A stretch of DNA of 64,000 nucleotides, taken from NCBI RefSeq assembly GCF_031082405.1, contig NZ_JAVHJU010000057.1:502096-566095 (forward strand), in the 5' to 3' direction. Of the stretch, positions 58,194 to 64,000 are shown in pieces. The notes below the pieces were generated by a model. It had not been told where the DNA came from, searched no databases, and saw nothing but the letters and a program-made list of their open reading frames with translations. The DNA is from Amycolatopsis sp. A133. GTDB taxonomy: Bacteria > Actinomycetota > Actinomycetes > Mycobacteriales > Pseudonocardiaceae. The stretch's first letter is position 1, and the number at the start of each line of letters is the position of its first letter. Both the position numbers and the translations under genes were made by a program.

Positions 58194-61100
58194 CCCGACG
58201 TCCCGGCATCGACGACCTGTACGCCTTCGCCTTCCCCGAGCAGCCGGCGATTTCGCCCGACGGCGGCCGGATCGCGTACGTGCTGCGCACCGCCGACCGC
58301 GATCAGGACACCGAGACCCGTTCGCTCTGGCTCGTCCCCACCGAAGGCGGCGAGACCCGCCGGCTCACCCGCGGCCCGGCCGATCTGGAGCCGGCGTGGT
58401 CGCCGGACGGCACGCGGATCGCGTTCCTGCGCGCCCAGGACGGCCCGCCCCAGCTGTGGCTGCTCCCCGCGGACGGCGGCGAGCCCGAGCAGGTCACCAG
58501 CCTGCCGCTCGGCGCGGGCACCCCAGTCTGGCGGCCGGACGGCGCCGAGATCGCGTTCGCCGCCCCCGTCGACCTCGCCGCGGACGAGGGCGACGACGAC
58601 GCGGCGCGGGCCCGCCGTGCGGGCGCCCCGGTGGTCGCCGACCGGCTCGACTTCAAGGCCGACGGCGCCGGGCTGCTGCGGACGCTGCGCAAGCACGTCC
58701 ACGTCCTCGACATCGCATCCGGCGAGGTCCGGCAGGTGACGGCGGGGGACTGGCACGCGGGCGACCCCGCGTGGTCGCCTGACGGCTCGCTCCTGGCCTT
58801 CCCCGCGGGACCGGACGCCGATTCCGACCTGACGTTCCGCTCCGGCGCGTACGTCGTCGAGCCCGGCGGGGACCCCCGGCTGATCGGCTCCGGCGAGGGC
58901 ATGTGCGGCACGGTCACCTGGACCGCCGACGCCACCGCGCTGCTCGCCGTCGGCCGCCGGGACACCGCGCCCGGGCACCTGGGACTGCTGCGGATTCCTT
59001 TGGACGGAGGAGAAACGACCGACCTGGCCGCCCCGCTGAACCGGAACGTCATGCCCGGCGGCCCGGGCTACCCCGGCGCGCTCCCGCAGGTCTCCGGCTC
59101 CACTGTGCTCTTCTGCGTGCGCGACCGCGGTTACACCCACCTGTACGCGGTCGACGCCGAGGGCGGCGAGCCGCGGCTCGCCGTCGGCGGCACCGGGAAC
59201 ACCGTGGCCGCGATGTCCGTCGCCGGCGACACGGCGGCGATCGTGCTGGTCACGCCGACGTCGTACGGGGAGATCGCCACGGTCGGCCTGCCCGGCGGGG
59301 AGATAGAGATGCGCACCGCACACACGGTCGGCGACCTCGAGCCGTTCGTCGCCGAGGAACGGGAGTTCCCGATCTCCGACGGCACGGTCGTGGCCGGCTG
59401 GCTGCTGCGCGACCCCGCCCGGACCGGCCCGCGGCCGCTGCTGCTGGACATCCACGGCGGCCCGCACAACGCGTGGAGCGGCACCGCCGACGCCGTGCAC
59501 CTCTACCACCAGGAACTCGTCGCGCGCGGCTGGGCGGTGCTGCTGCTCAACCCCCGCGGCAGCGACGGCTACGGCGAAGCGTTCTACACCGCGGCGGTCG
59601 GCGCCTGGGGCGTGGCCGACGCTCGCGACTTCCTCGAGCCACTGGACGAACTGGTCGCCGAGGGCGTGGCCGACGCGCGGCGGCTCGCCGTGGCCGGCTA
59701 CAGCTACGGCGGCTTCATGACGTGCTACCTCACCAGCCGGGACGGCCGCTTCGCCGCGGCGGTCGCGGGCGGTGTCGTCAGCGACGTGGTCAGCATGGCC
59801 GGCACGTCCGACAGCGGCCACTACCTCGGCGTCGCCGAACTCGGCGCGATCCCGGCGGAGAACCGGGCGCACTACGCGGCCCTGTCCCCGCTGGCCCAGG
59901 CGGAGAAGGTGCGCACACCGACGCTCGTGGTGCACGGCGCCGACGACGAGCGCTGCCCGGCCGGGCAGGCCGAGCAGTGGTTCACCGCGCTGCGCGAGCA
60001 GGGCGTGCCGACCCGCCTGGTGCTCTACCCCGGCGCGTCGCACCTGTTCATCCTCGGCGGGAAGCCGTCGCACCGCACGGACTTCAACCGCCGCATCGTC
60101 GACTGGGTCGAGCAGTACGCGGGTGAGCCGGGCCGGCCGGCGCGGGTGCCGCTGGACGCCGCGCACTGGCGGCGGCGCCTGGCCGCGCTCGCGCGCAAGC
60201 ACCGCGTTCCCGGTGCGGCGCTGGGCATCCTGCGCGGCGACGACCAGGTGCTCGCGAGCCACGGCGTGCTGAACACCGCCACCGGGGTCGAGGTCACCGA
60301 CGATTCGGTGTTCCAGATCGGCTCCATCACCAAGGTCTGGACGGCCACGGTGGCCATGCAGCTGGTCGACGAGGGCCTGGTGAAGCTCGACGCGCCGATC
60401 GCCGACGTGCTGCCCGAGCTGCGGCTGGCCGATCCGGACGTGACCAAGCAGGTGACGCTGCGGCACCTGCTCACCCACACGAGCGGCATCGACGGCGACG
60501 TCTTCACCGACACCGGCCGCGGCGACGACTGCATCGAAAAGTTCGTCGGTCTGCTGGAGGAGGTCGCGCAGAACCACCCGCTCGGGGCGACGCTGTCCTA
60601 CTGCAACTCCGGGTTCGTGCTGGCCGGGCGGGTGATCGAGAAGCTGACCGGCCGGACGTGGGACGAAGCGCTGCGCGAGCGGCTGTTCACCCCGCTCGGG
60701 CTGACCCGCACGGGCACGCTGCCGGAGGAGGCCCTGCTGCACCGCGCGGCGATGGGCCACGTGGCGGCCGGCGACGGCGAACCGCAGCCGGCCCCGGCCT
60801 GGGGCCTGCCGCGCTCGGCGGGCCCGGCCGGGCTGATCACGGCGTCGGCGGCGGACGTGCTGGCCTTCGCCCGGCTGCACCTGGACGGCGGCCGCGAGGT
60901 GCTCTCGCCGGCATCGGCGGCGGCGATGACCGAGTGGCAGGCGGACATGCCCGACAAGCACACACTGGGCGACTCGTGGGGCCTCGGCTGGATCCGCTTC
61001 GACTGGGACGGCCACCGCGTCATCGGCCACGACGGCAACACGATCGGGCAGTCGGCGTTCCTCCGGCTCCTGCCATCGCACGGCTTGGCCGTCACGCTGC

Positions 61101-61501
61101 TCACGAACGGCGGCAACACGCGGGACCTGTACGAAGAGCTGTACCGGGAGATCTTCGCCGAGCTGGCGGGGGTGGCTCTGCCCAGCCCGCTCTCGCCGCC
61201 CGCGGTGCCGCCGTCGGTCGGCTTCGCGGACTACCTCGGGGTCTACGAGCGCGCGTCGATGCGGATCGAGGTCTTCGAAGGGGAAGCGGGTCTGCGGATG
61301 CGGCAGACGATCACGGGCCCGATCGCGGCACTGGTCCCGGAGCCGACAACGGAACACGACCTGCTCCCGATCGGCGACGACCGGTTCGCGTTCCGCGAGC
61401 CGGGCGCACGGTCGTGGATCTCGGCGACGTTCTACACCCTGCCGACGGGGGAGCGGTACTTGCACAGCGGCGTCCGGGCGACCCCGAAGGTCCAGGCATG
61501 A
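58190..61501 (+). CDS. Fusion of S9 prolyl oligopeptidase and class C beta-lactamase-like serine hydrolase
   Basis: 1103 residues, cytoplasmic. Residues ~1-385 are a WD40-like/TolB-type propeller (repeated WSPDGTRIAF, WSPDGSLLAF). Residues ~390-645 are the S9 catalytic domain with nucleophile S505 (GYSYGG), acid in GADDERC (D585/586) and base H618 (GASHLF). After a short linker, ~655-1103 repeat the fold of the serine hydrolase at 50517: SxxK S712/K715, Y804-C-N806, GHDGNTIGQS near 944, and a C-terminal barrel. The propeller/S9 unit would cut imported peptides and the second unit may release D-residues. It closes the operon; RBS GAGGAG precedes ATG 58190. Confidence 0.9.
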   Translation: MTRRPGIDDLYAFAFPEQPAISPDGGRIAYVLRTADRDQDTETRSLWLVPTEGGETRRLTRGPADLEPAWSPDGTRIAFLRAQDGPPQLWLLPADGGEPEQVTSLPLGAGTPVWRPDGAEIAFAAPVDLAADEGDDDAARARRAGAPVVADRLDFKADGAGLLRTLRKHVHVLDIASGEVRQVTAGDWHAGDPAWSPDGSLLAFPAGPDADSDLTFRSGAYVVEPGGDPRLIGSGEGMCGTVTWTADATALLAVGRRDTAPGHLGLLRIPLDGGETTDLAAPLNRNVMPGGPGYPGALPQVSGSTVLFCVRDRGYTHLYAVDAEGGEPRLAVGGTGNTVAAMSVAGDTAAIVLVTPTSYGEIATVGLPGGEIEMRTAHTVGDLEPFVAEEREFPISDGTVVAGWLLRDPARTGPRPLLLDIHGGPHNAWSGTADAVHLYHQELVARGWAVLLLNPRGSDGYGEAFYTAAVGAWGVADARDFLEPLDELVAEGVADARRLAVAGYSYGGFMTCYLTSRDGRFAAAVAGGVVSDVVSMAGTSDSGHYLGVAELGAIPAENRAHYAALSPLAQAEKVRTPTLVVHGADDERCPAGQAEQWFTALREQGVPTRLVLYPGASHLFILGGKPSHRTDFNRRIVDWVEQYAGEPGRPARVPLDAAHWRRRLAALARKHRVPGAALGILRGDDQVLASHGVLNTATGVEVTDDSVFQIGSITKVWTATVAMQLVDEGLVKLDAPIADVLPELRLADPDVTKQVTLRHLLTHTSGIDGDVFTDTGRGDDCIEKFVGLLEEVAQNHPLGATLSYCNSGFVLAGRVIEKLTGRTWDEALRERLFTPLGLTRTGTLPEEALLHRAAMGHVAAGDGEPQPAPAWGLPRSAGPAGLITASAADVLAFARLHLDGGREVLSPASAAAMTEWQADMPDKHTLGDSWGLGWIRFDWDGHRVIGHDGNTIGQSAFLRLLPSHGLAVTLLTNGGNTRDLYEELYREIFAELAGVALPSPLSPPAVPPSVGFADYLGVYERASMRIEVFEGEAGLRMRQTITGPIAALVPEPTTEHDLLPIGDDRFAFREPGARSWISATFYTLPTGERYLHSGVRATPKVQA

Positions 61502-61944
61502 GCCGGGTCACGTCGGGGAACACCGGCGGGCCGGGGGCGTTGTAACGGGTGTCGGTACGGCGGTGTCCCCGGGCCTCACCCCTTGCCTTCACGGAATACC
61601 GGTAATGCTGGAGCCGTGTTGTGCCTTTCGCCGCGAGGCGACCCCCGTACCGGCCTACAACTCCCGCTTCCGCTCGCAGGTCTCCCCCCAGCCTTCGCCG
61701 AGCGGAAGCGGGACTTTTTCGCAGTGTCCGCCGGCCGCCGCCGAATGCGGTAGCGCCTTCACGGGTGCTGGATGGGGACTGTCGCCGGTGCCGGAGGCGG
61801 CGGTGTCGGGCGAAGCGTTTCCCGGGCGTGTGGCCGATTCGGCCGTGAGCCCCCCGGGCCGGCCGCCGAAAGGGGACTTTCTCTCAGTGTCCGCGCGGCC
61901 GGCGCCGCCGAATGCGGTAGCGCCGGCCGGAACCGCAACTTCCC
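61502..61944. repeat. Intergenic region with two ~60-bp imperfect repeats
   Basis: This 443-base gap lies between the operon end and the convergent MFS gene. GCCGAATGCGGTAGCGCC occurs at 61740-61757 and 61907-61924 (167 bp apart), each preceded by GGGACTTT...AGTGTCCG. A shorter related piece, CTCAGTGTGCCGA, lies at about 61951 in the MFS 3' end. An open frame through it (61563-61970) is low in codon structure and I do not call it a gene. No simple terminator hairpin is evident. Confidence 0.7.
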
Positions 61945-63393
61945 TCAGTGTGCCGAAGTGGACGGTGTGACCGCCGGGCCCCGGCGGACCAGCCAGCTGC
62001 CCGCGAAAGCGACCAGCCCGACGATCCCCGCCAAGACGAACGCGGCCCGCAGGCCCGACGCGTCCGGGCTGGCCGCCGTCGTGTCGTGGCTGCCCAGCGT
62101 CGCCACGCTGATGAACACCGCCGTGCCGAGTGCGCCGGCCACCTGCTGCAGGGTCGAAAGGATCGCGCTGCCGTGGGAGTACAGGTGTTCCGGCAGCACG
62201 CCGAGCGACTCGGTGAACAGCGGCGTCATCATCAGGCCCAGGCCGGCCATCATCAGGACGTGGATGCCGATCACCGCCACCAGCGGCGAATCCGGCCCCA
62301 GCACCGCGAACAGCCACAGCGAAGCCGCCATCGCCGCCGCGCCCGGGATGACCAGCGGGCGGCCGCCGAACTTGTCGAACAACGCGCCGACCGGACGGCC
62401 GAGCAAACCCAGCACCAGCCCGCCGGGCAGGACGGCCAGCCCGCTGACGAACGTGCTCGTGTGCAGCACCGTCTGCAGGTACAGCGGCAGCAGGATCGCC
62501 GCCGCGCCGATCAGGCAGACGAACAGCAACGCCGTCAGCACCAGCGCGACGACGAAGCTCCGGTGGGTGAACGGCCGCAAGTCGAGCAGGGCCCGGTCAC
62601 GGCGCTGCAGCCGCAGCTGCCGCCAGGTGAACACCACCAGCGCGGCGACACCGACGACGATCGGCACCCACCCCGGCACCAGCGGCGCGGCCCCGGCCTG
62701 CTCCCCGCCCGACGACAAGCCGTACAACACCCCGCCGAACCCGATCGCGGACAGCAGCACCGACGGCACGTCCAGCGGCACCCGGCGGCGTTCCCCGCCC
62801 AGCCGCAGCAGCAGCGCACCGGCCACCAGCGCGGCGACCGACAGCGGCAGCACGATCCAGAACATCCAGCGCCAGCCCAGCGACGACAGCACGGCCCCGC
62901 CGATGGTCGGCCCGATCGCCGGCGCGACCGCGATGACGATCGTGATCGTGCCCATCGTCGCGCCCCGCCGCTCCGGCGGCACCAGCCGCATCACCGTCGT
63001 CATCAGCAACGGCAGCATCACCGCCGTGCCGCACGCCTGCACCACGCGCCCGGCCATCAGCACCCCGAACCCCGGCGCGAGCGCGCTCAGCAACGTGCCC
63101 AGGGAAAACGCCGACAGCGAGAACAGGAACACCTGCCGCGGCGAGAACCGCTCCAGCAGGAACCCGGTCGTGGGGATGACGACGGCCATGGTCAGCAGGA
63201 ACCCGCTGGTCAGCCACTGCACCGTCGTCGTCGGCACCCGCAGGTCGACCGTCAGGTCGCGCAGCGCGACGCTGAGGATCGTCTCGTTGAGGATCATCAC
63301 GAACGCGGAAAGCACCAGGACCCCGATGAGGAGTCCCGAACGCGCCGGGGCGCGGGGCACGTCGGCGGACGGGGTGGACACGGTTTCGGTCAT
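61945..63393 (-). CDS. MFS transporter, DHA2 (drug:H+ antiporter) type
   Basis: 482 residues with about fourteen transmembrane helices. Family motifs: motif A-like loop ERFSPRQVFLFSLSAFSLG, motif C-like GPTIGGAVLSSLGWRWMFWI in helix 5, and an early NETILSVALRDL (motif D-like). It would export a toxic compound, using the proton gradient. ATG 63393 has AGGAGA upstream at slightly long spacing. It is separate from the operon and converges on it; any functional link is not supported. Confidence 0.9.
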   Translation of the reverse strand: MTETVSTPSADVPRAPARSGLLIGVLVLSAFVMILNETILSVALRDLTVDLRVPTTTVQWLTSGFLLTMAVVIPTTGFLLERFSPRQVFLFSLSAFSLGTLLSALAPGFGVLMAGRVVQACGTAVMLPLLMTTVMRLVPPERRGATMGTITIVIAVAPAIGPTIGGAVLSSLGWRWMFWIVLPLSVAALVAGALLLRLGGERRRVPLDVPSVLLSAIGFGGVLYGLSSGGEQAGAAPLVPGWVPIVVGVAALVVFTWRQLRLQRRDRALLDLRPFTHRSFVVALVLTALLFVCLIGAAAILLPLYLQTVLHTSTFVSGLAVLPGGLVLGLLGRPVGALFDKFGGRPLVIPGAAAMAASLWLFAVLGPDSPLVAVIGIHVLMMAGLGLMMTPLFTESLGVLPEHLYSHGSAILSTLQQVAGALGTAVFISVATLGSHDTTAASPDASGLRAAFVLAGIVGLVAFAGSWLVRRGPAVTPSTSAH

Positions 63394-63561
63394 CGGGGTG
63401 GGACTCTCCTGCTCGGCCGGGACGGCCGCGATGCACGCGGGACGTCCTTCGCAGTGTGCCCGTTTCCGGGCGCCCCTGTCAGGCGGTTTTCCGGACACCG
63501 GACCCCCTGCGCGACCGCCTCCGGCGTCCGATATGCTTCCGCCAGTACGAAGTTCCGCAGC

Positions 63562-63636
63562 GCGCGATTAGCTCAGCGGGAGAGCGCTTCCCTGACACGG
63601 AAGAGGTCACTGGTTCAATCCCAGTATCGCGCACCA
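63562..63636 (+). tRNA. tRNA-Val (anticodon GAC)
   Basis: A full cloverleaf: acceptor GCGCGAT/ATCGCGC, D arm GCTC...GAGC, anticodon stem CTTCC/GGAAG with loop CTGACAC (anticodon GAC), and T arm ACTGG-TTCAATC-CCAGT. The 3' CCA is encoded (63634-63636). Confidence 0.95.
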
Positions 63637-63673
63637 CGAGTCCACCCCCGGATATCGTGGAAGTTCGTACCGC

Positions 63674-63745
63674 GGGCGATTAGCTCAGGGGGAGAGCGCT
63701 TCGTTCACACCGAAGAGGTCACTGGTTCGATCCCAGTATCGCCCA
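63674..63745 (+). tRNA. tRNA-Val (anticodon CAC)
   Basis: Acceptor GGGCGAT/ATCGCCC, anticodon stem CTTCG/CGAAG with loop TTCACAC (anticodon CAC), and T arm ACTGG-TTCGATC-CCAGT. It lies 37 bases after the first tRNA-Val, on the same strand. Unlike its neighbour, the CCA end is not encoded. Confidence 0.94.
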
Positions 63746-63760
63746 CTCGATGCGGGGTTT

Positions 63761-63789
63761 GCCCTGTTCGCGGAACGCGCGAACAGGGC
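63761..63789 (+). terminator. Intrinsic terminator of the tRNA-Val operon
   Basis: A perfect 12-bp stem GCCCTGTTCGCG with loop GAACG, followed by CTTTCTCGTTCT. It begins 15 bases after the second tRNA. Further GC-rich inverted sequence (GGGGGCCGAGCCCCC, CCGGGGGCACGCCCCCGG) follows to about 63860. Confidence 0.92.
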
Positions 63790-63910
63790 CTTTCTCGTTC
63801 TGTGTCTTGTGGGGGCCGAGCCCCCACACCCCCGCCGGGGGCACGCCCCCGGACCCCCGCGTTCGGTCCCGTGCGTGGTGACGTGCGGCTGGGACTTTCG
63901 GTAAGCGTCT

Positions 63911-64000
63911 TTAGAGCAAGCGTCGTTGTACGACGTCCGCGATCAGCGTGTGGACCATCTTTTGCAGTTCTTTGGCTTCGGGGAGGGTTCCTCGGCGGCG
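63911..64000 (-). CDS. 3' end of a minus-strand gene running off the window
   Basis: The last 29 codons read GTLPEAKELQKMVHTLIADV then VQRRLL and a TAA stop at 63911. An amphipathic helix with good codon structure suggests a real C-terminus. Too little is visible to name the family. Confidence 0.5.
   Translation of the reverse strand, partial: RRRGTLPEAKELQKMVHTLIADVVQRRLL

Noticed and set aside
61563..61970. 135-codon open frame through the repeats after the operon.
   Set aside because: It runs through repeated intergenic DNA, has Ser/Pro-rich low-complexity composition and overlaps the end of the MFS gene.
1..64000. A dedicated secondary-metabolite cluster.
   Set aside because: No PKS, NRPS or terpene synthase genes are present; the FkbM methyltransferase and MFS exporter are isolated.

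Overview
The window is very GC-rich, gene-dense actinomycete DNA with frequent GTG starts and stop/start overlaps of the GTGA/ATGA type. I infer an Amycolatopsis-like (Pseudonocardiaceae) genome. The main reason is the enolase-superfamily gene at 49395-50498, which closely resembles, from memory, the N-acylamino acid racemase / o-succinylbenzoate synthase described from Amycolatopsis. Type VII secretion-like genes, an alpha-lytic-type protease and many two-component, TetR and PadR regulators fit this. No search was run, so the genus is an inference.

Layout, 0-18 kb: a frameshifted DUF2231 membrane gene; an SDR oxidoreductase; a run of small membrane proteins (DMT-like, DUF5709, DUF2243, CtaG-like); an FkbM methyltransferase; a secreted (a/a)6-barrel glycosidase; a 90-bp tandem repeat array; an APC permease; ChaB; a glutamyl-tRNA synthetase with an HVGG motif, like the ~550-residue clostridial form; and a compact YbaB / WXG100-like / PPE-like cluster (15.2-17.8 kb) ending against an RsbW-like ATPase. 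18-32.5 kb: secreted S1 protease; GlsB/YeaQ protein; a decayed metallo-beta-lactamase-fold gene behind an MmyB-type regulator; a secreted beta-propeller protein; a NarL-type two-component system; a PadR/NTF2 unit with two matching operators; FadD-like ligase; secreted SurE; a secreted alpha/beta protein; and a sigma factor fused to its own anti-sigma-like zinc finger and membrane anchor. 32.5-45.7 kb: PQQ-sugar-dehydrogenase-like protein with PKD domain; TetR/NmrA pair; a 51-bp repeat array leading into an orphan FtsX permease; a second secreted beta-propeller protein; a polytopic membrane protein; and an SDR / HSL-esterase / TetR unit with a 28-bp palindromic operator.

45.9-61.5 kb is the centrepiece: one 15.6-kb, eleven-gene, translationally coupled operon. 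It encodes an amidohydrolase of the D-aminoacylase type, an M20 amidase, a GNAT acyltransferase, the N-acylamino acid racemase, two cytoplasmic penicillin-recognising serine hydrolases, a dipeptide/oligopeptide ABC importer (with a permease-ATPase fusion) and a 1103-residue fusion of an S9 prolyl oligopeptidase to a third serine hydrolase. The GNAT / racemase / M20 trio is the composition of the known N-succinyl pathway that irreversibly converts D- to L-amino acids in Geobacillus. Here it is joined to peptide uptake and to several candidate D-peptide hydrolases, which suggests a complete system for importing and salvaging D-amino-acid-containing peptides.

61.5-64 kb: intergenic repeats, an MFS drug exporter, two tandem tRNA-Val genes (GAC and CAC), a strong terminator and the 3' end of a minus-strand gene running off the window.
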